This document shows, in pieces, positions 24,611 through 43,560 of a DNA stretch of 64,000 nt. The stretch comes from Cololabis saira. Taxonomy: Eukaryota; Chordata; Actinopteri; Beloniformes; Belonidae. The notes under the pieces are model-generated. The model did no database searches, was not told where the DNA came from, and saw nothing but the letters and a program-made list of their open reading frames with translations. The DNA lies in assembly GCF_033807715.1 (NCBI RefSeq), contig NC_084599.1, positions 11,551,625 through 11,615,624 of the forward strand, given 5' to 3'. The first letter of the stretch is position 1, and each line of letters begins with the position of its first letter. The position numbers were made by a program, and so were the translations under genes.

Positions 24611-25699
24611 ATCCACATGCTGTTGTGGTTCAACAATCATTTGACGAACTATAGCAATGGAAATGGGCTTGACAAATTAACTGGCGTCCCTAGAAAAGAT
24701 ATTAGAAAAATCATTTTGACCATACTGACATGTCAAACTAGAGTGCGTTCTGTAATTAGCATTATAAGTGTCTTCAATCTTCACTCTTAAGCAGGGTGTC
24801 AAGCTAATTTTCATTTCGGGCCGCTTCAAGATCATGAATGACCTCAAAGGGCCAGTTGTTTTGGCAAATCACATCAGTGCTGTGCCTACAGATGCAAAAA
24901 TGAAGCCTTCAAAGAAGTGAACATATTCATGTGAAACAGAAGTTTGGTGTCTTTGTCATGTTGAACCTGTGCAGGTACAATTAAATCCAAGACTATTGAA
25001 GACATTCAGCATGAAAAAGCTTGATCTTGGTATAGGTCACAATCTGAAGGAACTGCTGTACTGTATAGGATGCCTTTTTAGCAATTATGCATTTATCAAT
25101 TCTTTTCATCTGTAGTTTGACATTTTATCATGTTTGAAAAATAACCCTAACCAATCAGCACTTATGTTAAAGTACTTGCTGCACTATTTAGTTCCAGCTC
25201 TTACAATGGTTTTTCAAATGAAATTTAAAACTTCCAATATAGGCTTTTTTCCTCAAAAATGTTGGTCTTGTCAGGATGAGTACAACCTAAAAATTGCACA
25301 CATATTTTAAAATTCCAGCCACTTATGGTCCAAGTATGTTTACAGGCCATAATCACTTTATGTCTAACAGTCTTAAAACTTGTGTGGCATCTTTATGCAT
25401 CACAGTAATCCAAAAACAATTTTACCATTGAAATTGAAATAAAATTAACTCAATATTTTCACTGTAAATTTAACACAATTATTCACATCTTTACATACAC
25501 CATTTGAATGCTGCACTTCCGATATAAAGAACCAGAGCACAAATATGCAGGTTTGAAGTGTCGCACTGATTTGTGGTCAGCTTAATTCATGAGCAAAAAA
25601 GCCAATACATTTTGTTTAAGACTTGATCATTAGAGTTGCTTTAAATATTCTGTTATTTTCTATAATAGATGAAGCAGGGAATGGGAAACAGGATTATAC

Positions 25700-25881
25700 A
25701 AAAGAATGAGCATGAAACTCGTGTTTTTATTTACTTTATTTATCGTTTACAATTTTTCTGGTCATTTCTTTATTATGGTCGATCCTTTTGGCAAACAGTG
25801 GTCACTGCGTTCTGTACAGTCCGGTCCCATTATAGATTTAAATTGGAAGGGCAAAGAGGAATGAGACAAGGGCCAGGGCCT
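25700..25881 (-). promoter_or_regulatory. eef2: eef2 3' UTR with polyadenylation signals
   Basis: Minus-strand AATAAA hexamers at 25735-25740 and 25726-25731 lie about 145 nt after the stop codon, predicting a short 3' UTR as in other eef2 mRNAs. Confidence 0.6.
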
Positions 25882-33292
<7,411 letters not shown>

Positions 33293-33380
33293 TTTGACGG
33301 ATGGTTTTGGATTCTCTTGATGGAGAAAAGAGACAAGGACCTTTACGCTGCCCACCTCACGAGGGCCTAGGCAGGGAAGA

Positions 33381-33411
33381 GGTCGCTGACGTCAGAAAAC
33401 CAGGCTTTATA
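33381..33411 (-). promoter_or_regulatory. eef2: eef2 core promoter: TATA box, CRE and 5'TOP start
   Basis: On the minus strand TATAAA (33411-33406) is followed by a perfect CRE TGACGTCA (33394-33387) and, 30 nt below the TATA, a pyrimidine run CTCTTCCCTGCC beginning at 33381. The human EEF2 mRNA starts CTCTTCC (from memory), so this is the expected 5'TOP transcription start, giving translation control through mTOR/LARP1. Predicted 5' UTR in exon 1 is about 89 nt (33381-33293). Confidence 0.75.
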
Positions 33412-33439
33412 CCGGCGTACGTACGTACGTGGCGACGCG

Positions 33440-34660
33440 CTGGCCAAAAAGGTCACCTGATATAATGAATACTTATTTAGTTTTATTTCACAGTGAAAAC
33501 ACACAATAGTTGTACCAGCAACAACAAGCAAATGTTCGTCCTTTGTCCATTTTTTGGGAGAGCTTTTAGCGCCTGTACTGTTGCTGGCTGCTGTATGTAC
33601 AAACTTACCATTGCATCACTCAAGAAGGTGGGTGTTACTTTTTTTTGTATAAGCTTTTCAAATCACTTTACATCTGATTTCTGTTATTTAATTGTGGAAA
33701 CATTTCTAATAACAAAAGTATCACTGATGGTAATGTTATTTGGTTTTGATGGATAGGCTACATCCTTTTATATTTCTGTTTACATCTAGTTTCTTGATAT
33801 GCCAAGCTCAATAGTAATACATACAATTATCTCATAATTTTTGATTAGGTTACGGGAAATACTTTGTTTCTTTCAGATGAGAGTGCTGTTGGAAATATAT
33901 TTCGTGTGGTCTTTTTTGCTGTTGATATCAGTACTTGAGAACAGAATAGTAATTAATAAAAAAATAATAATTTAAAAAAAAGTTTGTGGATGGCCTAACC
34001 TTATTTTAGGATACAGATTTAATATATAAATTATTCAACATAGTAAACAGCATTAGCTCAATCTATCTCACTTGTTTCCAGTATTTTCTGGAATATCCAG
34101 AGAAAAAATGTCAGGATGACATTTTTTTTTTGCCATTTTTGTAGGAGGATGGTGTGGTCTGGATTCAGGCTACTCATTAACCTCAGATTCCCTTGAAATA
34201 TACACAATTCCTTTACAATGTTCAATTTCCAGAAACAACACTGCCAATAGTTCGGTAAAACAGCACCTTTACAGGTTACAGTAGCGTCTCTACTTTGAGT
34301 AAAAACGACATTGTAACCACACACATCTGTGGGTCTGCCACTTCATTGTTGCAGGTCAAAATTAATGTCTTATCTTATGTCTTTTGTCAAATTGTTGATT
34401 TGCACATTTTCAGCAGAGATTCCTATGGATATCAAATAATATATGCCCCATTCCAACAAAACAAAAAAATACAATTATACAAAAGTAAATCAAATAGGTA
34501 AATTGAATAACTATTTAAGCACCATTTATGTTCTCAATGATTTGAGATTTCGTCAGAAAAGATGAAAAAGTAAGAGAAATTTGATAATAAATATTCCAAT
34601 TAAATGCTAAATAAAAACAGACATAAGACTAAGTATAAAAACTGTGTATGAGATATCTTA
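33440..34660. other. AT-rich intergenic stretch, no gene seen
   Basis: Upstream flank of eef2. A GTACGTACGTACG run (33418-33430) lies next to the promoter. Beyond it I see no conserved coding or repeat signature. Confidence 0.4.
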
Positions 34661-34662
34661 TC

Positions 34663-34828
34663 TTTTCTTTTTTTCAGACAAGGATCCGTAGTTCTTACCT
34701 TCAAACTTTACTGACAGTTTCGCCGGGACTTCCACCTTCCTCAGAGAGTGTCACGTTGTGGAATTTGACACGCCCTTCAATAAAGTTTAAAGGTAAGAAG
34801 TACAGATCCTTGTCTGAAAAAAAGAAAA
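34663..34828. repeat. Inverted repeat, 48-bp arms around a 70-bp centre
   Basis: Arms 34663-34710 and 34781-34828 are inverse copies with 45 of 48 matching. Each holds a pyrimidine tract plus CAG, then ACAAGGATC, then TTCTTACCTT, so each outer part resembles a 3' splice site on its own strand. The centre (34711-34780) is not symmetrical. A MITE-like element or an inverted exon duplication are the main options. Confidence 0.85.
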
Positions 34829-35140
34829 CCACAAACATATCAATCTTAAGTCATAATTAACACATAATGAACACAATAAAAATGTGTATAAGATAAGATA
34901 AGATGTTCCTTTATTTATGGCACAATAGGAGAAATTCACATCATTGCAGCAGTACACACAAAGAAACTCACTCACACACAAGTACACACAGTGCACATAT
35001 AAATATAAATATATACAGATATAAAAAATATAAATATGAAAAAGTGAAGCGGTGGTGGTATGTGTGTGTGGCGGGGGGCATTGCACATGTAATAGGAAAG
35101 TGCACCTATATCGGCATTGCTTTTTTAATATATATATATA

Positions 35141-35235
35141 TATTCCATCCATCCATTATCTATACCCGCTTTATCCCCTGCGGGGTCACGGGGTTCTGCT
35201 GGAGCCTATCCCAGCTCATTTCAGGTGAGAGGCAG
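35141..35235. repeat. Common teleost CCATCCATCC repeat fragment
   Basis: CCATCCATCCATTATCTATACC ... GGGGTCACGGGG ... GAGCCTATCCCAGCTCATTT is a widespread fish interspersed repeat. Related pieces lie at 36024-36125 and, inverted, 51168-51240. Confidence 0.6.
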
Positions 35236-35244
35236 GGATTAAAG

Positions 35245-35351
<107 letters not shown>

Positions 35352-36023
35352 GGTTTTCGGTCAACTGGGGGCAGAGCTGGTTGTAGATGTAGGTGGATTT
35401 GCGCCGCGAAAGTCCACTACCAGCTCTTTGGTTTGTCCGGCATTAATCTGGAGGAGGTTATGTTGGCACCACACACAAAGCTCTGGTTCAGTTATCTGTA
35501 CTTTTTTTCATATCCATTGGCTCCAAAGGCTACCTAGATTAGAATAAATAATGACTTTATTCAACATGTGTGAACCTATTGACTGTAATGTCTGAGCAGA
35601 CCAGAAATGTAATCAAAATGAACACTAGAAACACACATTTGTGAAAGTTCATAGTTCTGTCAGGAAAACTCCTACGAAACATTAACGTTGTTTTATAGAA
35701 AAAAAGGAATCTTCCTCTGGTGGCCCAATTCATGCAGCTTCAATGTGTCTCCAGCAGGTGGCAACTTAGGTTCAGTTATCAACATTAAACTTTCAGAAGG
35801 CCTTAGTATCCAACTGTACGTGCATGATGATAATTTAACACCTTTGAATTTCAGTACTTTTACCAAAAAGCAACTTGATAATGTTGAATCCAGAGTGTCA
35901 AGTGTTTCTCTTTGTTAGTTTCTCAAAAATGCAAAAGTCAAAAGTGTATTTATACTTCTACAAGCAGCTATTCCTGTCCAATTTAAAAAAAAAAAAAATG
36001 TTTTTATCTTCTCCACTTCAATG

Positions 36024-36125
36024 GTCCATCCATCCATCCATCCATCCATCCATCCATCCATCCATCCATCCATCCATCCATCCATCCATCCAACCATCCA
36101 TCCACCCATTTTCTGCTGCTTATCC
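36024..36125. repeat. (CCAT)n microsatellite plus repeat tail
   Basis: About 17 CCAT units pass into CATTTTCTGCTGCTTATCC, the start of the same fish repeat as at 35141. The tetramer array seems to have grown from its CCATCCATCC end. Confidence 0.85.
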
Positions 36126-37412
36126 AAAACCCGGTTATGGGGACTGCAGTTTCGAGCAAAGTCCCAGATTTCTCTCCCAAGGCATTCCTCAGGCATTTGA
36201 AAGATGTAATCCTTCTAGTTTCTTTTACTTTAAATAATTTGTACAATAAATCAGTCCAGTTTAAACATTTATGTTGCCTTTTCTCAAAGTTAAACTTACA
36301 TTTGGAAATGGCCCCAAAGAATTACAACAGGCATGGTGAGCAAAAGCATGGGATTACATTTTGTGGATATCTTCCTGCGCCATGAGGCTTGCATAAAAAT
36401 GATCTCAGAAAATGTCAGGTACTACACCTATAAACATGGCAGACTGCACAAATTTGTAAATGTTAATTTACCTGTGCATATGAAGTAATATTTATAACTT
36501 GTTCCCGGCTTGTCTCTACTGTTGCTTTCATTATCTGCAAAAAGTCACATGAGATGACTGACAGAGGGAAATGCCAAACATCTCAGCCTGATTAACTGAT
36601 TGTGAATTGAAACAACAGCAAAAGGAGTATAATTTTGAAGACAGTGGGGGTCTCTTGTAAAATGTCCTTTTGAAATTTTACCATGATTATTTTCACAGTG
36701 ACAACAATATTGAATATAGCAGAAGGGATGCAAGTCTTAAATAGGCATATATTTGCCTCTGTCTGATCTTCAAAAATGCAGGTGGCTCTAAAATTCTTTG
36801 GTACATGCGATTTATTCAGAGTTGGTAACCTCTGCATCAGTCATGCCTTGATCCTTGACACCCCCATAGAGAACTGCAGAAACCCTCTGTGGTGTCACCT
36901 GTAGGGTGTAGTTTTTAAAGCCATCTACATCTCCATGACTCCTGGACAGCATTGCAGTCAAGTCACAGAACGTTGTGTGTGAGTCCAAGTAAGGAGTCCC
37001 CAGAGTTTAAGCCTAAATCATTTAGAAAAATCAGAGTCAAGTCCAAGTCAAGTCTAATGCAAAAAGGACACTGCTGTCATCTTTTCACACACATACACAA
37101 TGTATAAAACACATTTAAATCAAAATGATTTTAATTTGCAAATTAGCAGTTTAACTGAAAGGAAGGAACATCCTCAGTACTGGACGGTGGGTCATGTATT
37201 TCTTACAAACTGTATCTGCTGCTCACATTACGGTTTTAGCATCTAAGGTCCAGCTCCAGCTCCGGACTAAACATAGTAGCACCCGGATAGCAGCTTGTGA
37301 AAGAAGACAATGAAAGTAAATTGGAATTCCAGAGAGAGATTTCTCTGGCACTTGAGAATTGGAAGTTGTTCCCATCATTTACTGCTCAATGGTTCTTTCA
37401 TATGCACAGAAT

Positions 37413-37414
<2 letters not shown>

Positions 37415-37489
<75 letters not shown>
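37415..37489. repeat. (AC)n microsatellite, about 37 units
   Basis: Pure AC run. The flanks (36130-37400 and 37500-38095) hold no recognisable gene. Confidence 0.97.
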
Positions 37490-37495
<6 letters not shown>

Positions 37496-38100
37496 AGCCA
37501 AAGGCATGGAAAATGAAATGTCTGTAAGAGAAATATTGCTTATACAGATATCACATGGACTCAGTTCCCGAGAGTTTCTCCAATGTGACATTATCTTTTT
37601 TACCATACAAAAATTGTTAATAATAAATGGCAGAGGCAGACATTACTGTCTTTTTTTTCATGCTCCTTTTTTACGCTAATACACACATATCTCACTATCG
37701 ATTGTTTAACAACATAAATGGCTGTTAGACTATTTGTGACAGAAGTTTCCCTCGCTAAAAAAAAAAAATGCATCAGAAAGTTGAGTAATGTATGGTTATA
37801 TCAGGATAACGTCTTGTCGTTATGCTTGTCAATAAAATCATAAGCTATTTGAGCTCCCTTTCCATAAAACTTCCCTAAAACCCTTTTTCAAAAGGCCTGT
37901 AAAACTAAGCTTGTTCGTATTAGTAAATACATTTAATCCAAAGGTGCATCGCATTTAGAACATGTATTTATTTATTTATTTTTAAGGAAGTCATTTTATT
38001 AAGATTTACTCATTCAGGAACTTACAGGGGATTTTCACTCTGATGACAACAGTGGGATTCTCAATTGAATCAAATTAAAACAAATCAATGAAATGAAATT

Positions 38101-38160
38101 TAATTTCATTTAATTTCATTTAATTTCATTTAATTTCATTTAATTTCATTTAATTTCATT
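38101..38160. repeat. Six perfect 10-bp tandem copies of TAATTTCATT
   Basis: Exact head-to-tail array, preceded by a half copy (AAATGAAATT). Confidence 0.97.
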
Positions 38161-38785
38161 CAAAACACTTCCAGATTTCCTGTACAGCCCACCCAAGAGA
38201 ACAAATAAACAACATGGTAGACAGGTGCCTGAGGCTGCAGCAATGGGTCGGCGCTGCCCTTTCATTAGATAAGAAATGGATGACAGTAGGAGAGAGGAGG
38301 GGAAAAAAGGCCCCACGCCCTGTGTGCTGTGAACATGGTGCGAGAAAAAAACCCCCACCTCAGCACAAAGAGCACATACCGGGGGGCAGTGAAAGGTGCT
38401 GAAAAACGGGGAGGGGGGGATTATAAACTATTGTCCTTGATAGCGATGGAGTGTTATCAACGGTATAGTTCTGATACAGTTCTACAGGTGCCATGCTGAG
38501 AGGGGAGGGGTAGTGGGGGCAGAATATCTTGTCAGCATAACATCCAGAGGTTTGGAGCTGCCTTCACGGCAGCAGCCGAGGGAGCCAGATTCATATAACC
38601 ATATTAGTTTTAGGTCAGACTGACTCAAATCATCATCAAATCTGCCTCAAAGTCTCTCTGTTTCATCAATGGCGATGTCCAAACGGCCGAATTTGGGGTC
38701 ATTCTCCGCCACGCTGAGCTTACAACTCCTCCAAGGTCTTTGCCATCCAATGAGTTTGAAAACAGCAGCTAGCCTACGACTCTGT

Positions 38786-39052
38786 TCAAGAATCACATCC
38801 AGTTTGCGATTTGCTCACACGGCATCTGAATCTGAGTTTTGAAAGCATGACATATCCTTCACACTTGCCAGGCAGCCTTGAAAAGATCAGAATAGCTGCT
38901 GACGTGTTTCGAATTGGTCGATATGCCAGGTAACCGCCAACTCCAAAAAGCAGAAATCTGGTTATCGGAAATCCAATAATGTAGACATCTTCAACATCCT
39001 CGGCCGACAGTATGGACAGAAACACGACCCTCCACTTCTGCCAGGAGTCCAT
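38786..39052 (-). other. 88-codon open frame with a predicted membrane segment, unidentified
   Basis: Minus-strand frame starting at an ATG: MDSWQKWRVVFLSILSAEDV then VYIIGFPITRFLLFGVGGYL, a hydrophobic stretch long enough to span a membrane, then a Cys/Arg-rich end. Codon use looks coding, and about 500 bp upstream another minus-strand segment (39455-39562; FQRPAPEGRGDYESFLQSIL) also looks coding. I cannot name either. They may be remains of one unknown gene or mobile element. Confidence 0.35.
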
Positions 39053-40670
39053 CGTGTCTCCAGCAGCAAACCTCCCGTCAGGGAAAGAGGACTCCCTTCT
39101 GCCCTGTCTTCATGTCAAGAACATTTGGTCAATTGCGTTGAGAGACCAGTTAACCAGATTCATGGTTTTATAATTAAGAAGATATGCAGAGAGAGGCTCC
39201 AAAATAGATAAGCAGGATAGCACAAGACAGAGAGCAAAAGCAGGGCAGATACAGTATGGGAGGGAGCGGGAGAAGAAAAAGCGTCCGCCTTCACCAAGAG
39301 ACAAGAGGCCTTGTGGGATTCAATATTTTGTCAAGGAACAATTGAACATGTAGTCCAAATAAATGAGGTAAAAACTGTACAATTGAAGGTAAACATGAAA
39401 GATGACAGAAAAACTTTTATTTGACCTGCATCTACAGCAGAGGGAATGTCGCGGACGTGCAATTACTTGAGGATTTTGCGTCCTTGCCGACAAATCTGTG
39501 AGAATGCTTTGCAAAAAGCTTTCATAATCCCCTCGTCCTTCAGGTGCTGGCCTCTGGAACATTTAATTTACCTTGTTTTGTAGGACAAGCATCATCATCA
39601 TCCAAGTGACCGTAGTCTAAATTTATAGCCGTTTAATGTCAGCTTGTATAGGCTGCAGGTCTCCTAACATTCCGATAATGGATTAATACATTTTTATTGA
39701 TCCAAATCATGAATAGACAGTTTCAATGAGATGAAATCCTTAATTGCGGGCTTGCAATCATTAATGAAATAACTACTAAAGATGAATGTGATGTGATTGT
39801 AAAGTGAATTTATTAGAGTGTTTGTGTGGGATCTATTGACAGCATACTGTTGTCCTCCCAGGGTGACAGCAGTTTCAGTGAAGTGCGACGATACATTCAT
39901 TGCACCGACTGCTTTGAAACCATTTCATGTGCGGCAAGGACACCTGGCTTTTTTTTTTAAGTATATAATTTATCCCATCTGTACTTCACTAAAATCACAA
40001 TTTTTTGAGTTGATCTTTTAACCCACTTGGGAGCCAGAAAGTGTTTATTTTAATTAAACCAGGGAATGTATTTTGGAATAAACCCTGCATATATTCAGCA
40101 TATTCATTCGCAACTATGCACAATTTTATAATTATAAATTATACTCGTATTATAATTTGTCAAGCTATGTACCAAAGAGACCAGACCGCTCTTTTTCGCA
40201 CATTAATATAAGACATTTTCATACATGAAGGCTAAATTGAAATGGTAGGCCTCTTGACAGCTCTGTTATGCCCCACTGCTCACTCACTGTCCTTGCACTG
40301 GCAGTGCAAGTGCTTTTGTGTGCCGTATGGGCTTCGCTGTCCTAACTTCAATAGGCCAGTGAAACGTGTGCCTAAGTGATGTCTGGTGTAACTTTCAGCA
40401 AGATCACTTTTCTTGTTGATGCTCACCAGAAGGTTTTGTGGAAAGTTTGAACTCTATAAAACCTTTTGTTTTCCCTCAGTCTTAGTTTTATACTGATTTC
40501 CAACAAGCAGTATCCTAACATGTTTTGATGATCCTCGGGGGCTTTAACGCATCATTAAGTGGCACTTCAGAAACCTGATATTAAAAATGAATCAGCGTAT
40601 GGTACTTTTTCATAACCATGTTATCTTGCCAAACCAGGGAACAAATTTAATTAACAAGCCAGCTGTCGGA

Positions 40671-40815
40671 CAGTGCAGTTACATGCACATCTAAATAAAG
40701 CCATTGGCAATAATCTAGCTAAGGATTAAACTGGAGTTTCAGAGAAAAGTATACAGGTATACATGTGCGAGAAGACAATCGATTATTCGACTTTGCGACT
40801 CTAGGTGGCGCCAAA
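40671..40815. mobile_element. MITE copy related to the one at 42083 (right end not found)
   Basis: Begins CAGTGCAGTTACATGCAC and runs parallel to the 42083 element through GGCAATAATCTAGCTAAGG and ATTAAACTGGAGTTTCAGAG. It diverges after GTATACATGTGCG and ends about CTCTAGGTGGCGCC. It preserves the uninterrupted GGAGTTTC junction broken by the solo LTR in the other copy. Confidence 0.65.
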
Positions 40816-42082
40816 CACACTTTCACGTTGGCATTCTTCTGGAACATGTTAATGATGCAGAAGCTCTGTTTAGTTTATGTTTAGAATAAGTTAATTTTAC
40901 TTCTGCTTCTTCACTTCTGCTTCTTCATCATAATAAATATGAGTGACTCTGTTGCTACTACTACTAACAACAGCAACAATAATGAAGTAATATGTAGCTT
41001 CACTTATGTGATAACTATGATCGCTGTCTTTGTTTTTTTTTTGCAGCACTTTCCATTGTTATTAAATGACATTTTGATTACTCTTGCCTGCATAGTCTCC
41101 TGCATTTGGGTCCTTAACAGGCACATTTATAAATCAAACAGTAAGTGAATATGAAAACCTTATACTATGATACTAACTTGATCACTTTTGATTGATGCTA
41201 ATAAACTGATGGTTGGTGGGTATGATATTGATGCCACACTGATCTTGTTTAAGTTTTATTTCTATACATTTACAAGTTAGCACCAATAAGTTATCATCCT
41301 CTTTTCAGTCTCAGCATATAATAAGGTTAGTGTAGCTCAAGCACACTTAAAAGGCTTAACATCCCTGTCTGCTCAGAATAAACAGCAAATTTACTGACTG
41401 TAATACATCAAAGGCACGTGTACACCTTATAATGCGCAACAGCACATTATCCCCTGTTACGTGACATTACAACAAGTGTTCTGTGACGCAGAAATATGTG
41501 CAGCTAGGCTCTAAACATTCAGGGCCAAGTCTGATGAAAAGGAGACTTCCAGGACACAGGAGTGATTGGAGCTCTGACGCTGCAATCACAGCTGCTTTAA
41601 TCACTATCACTGCAGAAATTTACACAAAAGATCAGTGGAAACATTGCTGTGAGTACGACATCAAGTGTTTCTGCACTCTGCTGTTTTCTGTTTTTCCTAT
41701 GACGGATCAATAGTTTATCATGTCAGTGAGAAGCAGGACAAATTCACTCTGTTGACGGCAAAGCAAGTTTATTTGTATAGCACATTTCATGTACAAGACA
41801 ATTTAAATTGCTTTATATAAAAAATATTTAAAAAAATGCATTAAAAAGTAAAATATAAATAGAAAAAATGAAAGACAGGCAGACATAAGATAAAGAGAAT
41901 TAAAAAAATATGAGGCAAGACATAAAAGTCGTTGTGCATTATGGTGGATTACTGAAATGCAACAGTAAACAAAAATGTTTTCAACCTAGACGTAAAGCTA
42001 TTGAGAGTGTCAGCAGCCCTGATGCATTTTGGGAGTTTGTTCCACAGCTGAAGAGCATAAAAGCTGAAAGCTGCCTCACTGT

Positions 42083-42463
42083 CAGTGCGGTTACATGTAC
42101 GGTACATCTGAATCAAGCTATTGGCAACAATCTAGCTAAGGATTAAACTGGAGTGTGACAAGGTGGAGGCCCAGCCACTCAGGTGATGGGGCACATGTGT
42201 GACCCATCAACCTCTCTAAATAAAAGAGTTTCTGCACGAAAACCCCGTGTCCTCTCTGTCCTGTCAGTCGGGCCCCGTAGCACTCGCCCTGCTACATGGA
42301 GTTTCAAAGAAACTGAGTATACATGCGCGATTAGGACGGCATTATCTGGCACTAAAAACTTTATCTCAAGAGCTTCACTTCGGCTCAACTACAGCCCAAC
42401 TAAGGTGTATACATGGGATTAAGGCAACAATTCGACTCTCTGTTAGTGCATGTAAACGTACTG
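42083..42463. mobile_element. MITE with CAGTRCGKTTACATGYAC inverted ends
   Basis: The left end CAGTGCGGTTACATGTAC and the inverse of the right end CAGTACGTTTACATGCAC match at 15 of 18. Flanks share TGT (42080-42082 and 42464-42466), fitting a 3-bp duplication in the host repeat. It contains the solo LTR at 42154-42296, so the element proper is about 230 bp. Confidence 0.75.
42154..42296 (+). mobile_element. Candidate solo LTR, 143 bp
   Basis: Starts TGTGACAAGG and ends GCTACA (TG...CA), carries AATAAA (42219-42224) and is flanked by the 5-bp duplication TGGAG (42149-42153 and 42297-42301). The related MITE at 40671 has the same site without the insertion. Strand is inferred from the AATAAA. 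Very short for an LTR. Confidence 0.7.
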
Positions 42464-42876
42464 TGTGTTGGGTTCTAACTCTGGGTACGGAAAGGCCACT
42501 ACTGTTTGTACAAAATCACTTTCACGACCACATGACAGTTTGTCAATACATTTGTCTTTAGTTCAACTCTGTTTTAAATGATCCATTTTTCAATTCACAT
42601 ACATTCAATCACATCTTCTTCCATCATTTTTTTTTGTTAATTTCACTCCTCATCCAGTAATGGATGACCAAAGGATATTTCACAGAAAAAGATGATCTGA
42701 TCCATCTGTTTCTGCATTGAGTTTTCTTAAAATTAACATGACAAATAAACATTTGTTTAACGTGTAATGTTACAGTGTTCATTTTTCTGAGATTCTTTAA
42801 TTCAGGGAAATCTGAAAAGAACTAGAGGGAATTACTTATTTACTTACTCTTGACATGGTCGCTGGGGTGCAGCATG

Positions 42877-42948
42877 GTTGCTTTGTGGTTAGCACTGTTG
42901 CCTCACATCAAGAAGGTTCCTAGTTCAACTCCCAGTTCAGGGCCATGA
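42877..42948 (+). repeat. tRNA-type SINE-like fragment
   Basis: GCAGCATGGTTGC ... GTGGTTAGCACTGTTGCCTC ... GGTTCCTAGTTCAACTCCC resembles an A box and a B box spaced as in tRNA-derived SINEs. Confidence 0.5.
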
Positions 42949-43064
42949 TCTTGTCCATGATCTTTTTCATATGAAGTGTCCTTCTTGTGCCATCAGCTCC
43001 AGAACAGTCCCCAAAACAAAGCCAGTCTTCTTTATCAGATTTGTTCAATTTCTTTAAGTCACTG

Positions 43065-43560
43065 GCTCTGATGGTGCCCCCCAACGGATGACTGGAGATG
43101 TGATGGAACTCTCCACGACAGACTTATAGAAGATACAACAACATCTCACTGCAAAGCCTGAAGGACCTAAGCATCAAAGGAAGTAATAAGGGTTGGAAAG
43201 TCAAGCAAAACTATTTTTCAAAGACTATTCAAAGAAGTGAAGTCTGGCATGTCCTTTTTTAGAAACAGCATCGGTGTTGCATCTCCAGTCCAGTTGGCTG
43301 TCCAGGTGAACACTGAGGTATTTATACTCCTTTACCACATCCACCTCTGGCTGGAAAAACTACCTGACTTAATCCTGGCTCTCCTAATGTCCACAATCAT
43401 TTATTTTATCTTGTTCACATCCAAGGTAAGGTGATTATTCCCCCACCATGCCACAAAACGGTCCCCCAGTTCTCTGGACTCAGTCTCTCGTCCACCACTG
43501 ACACACCCCACCACTGCTGAGTCATCTGAATATTTCTGCAGATGACAGGGGTCCAATTTG
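43065..43560 (-). repeat. Decayed Rex1/CR1-type LINE fragment
   Basis: The minus strand carries 'VEEYKYL-VHLD-QLDW'-like and DDSAVVG-like pieces in different frames with stops. Same family as 11940-12480. Confidence 0.5.

Larger units (their letters stand above)
41757..42560. repeat. Teleost interspersed repeat hosting nested insertions
   Basis: AAGTTTATTTGTATAGCAC and, later, GTTCCACAGCTGAAGAGC and GCTGAAAGCTGCCTCACTGT, continuing after the MITE as TGTGTTGGGTTCTAACTCT. This is a common fish repeat whose two halves are parted by the MITE at 42083-42463. Confidence 0.6.

Noticed and set aside
40939..41148. 69-codon plus-strand frame with hydrophobic text (MSDSVATTTNN...)
   Set aside because: Low-complexity start, no splice or family support, AT-rich surroundings; likely chance.
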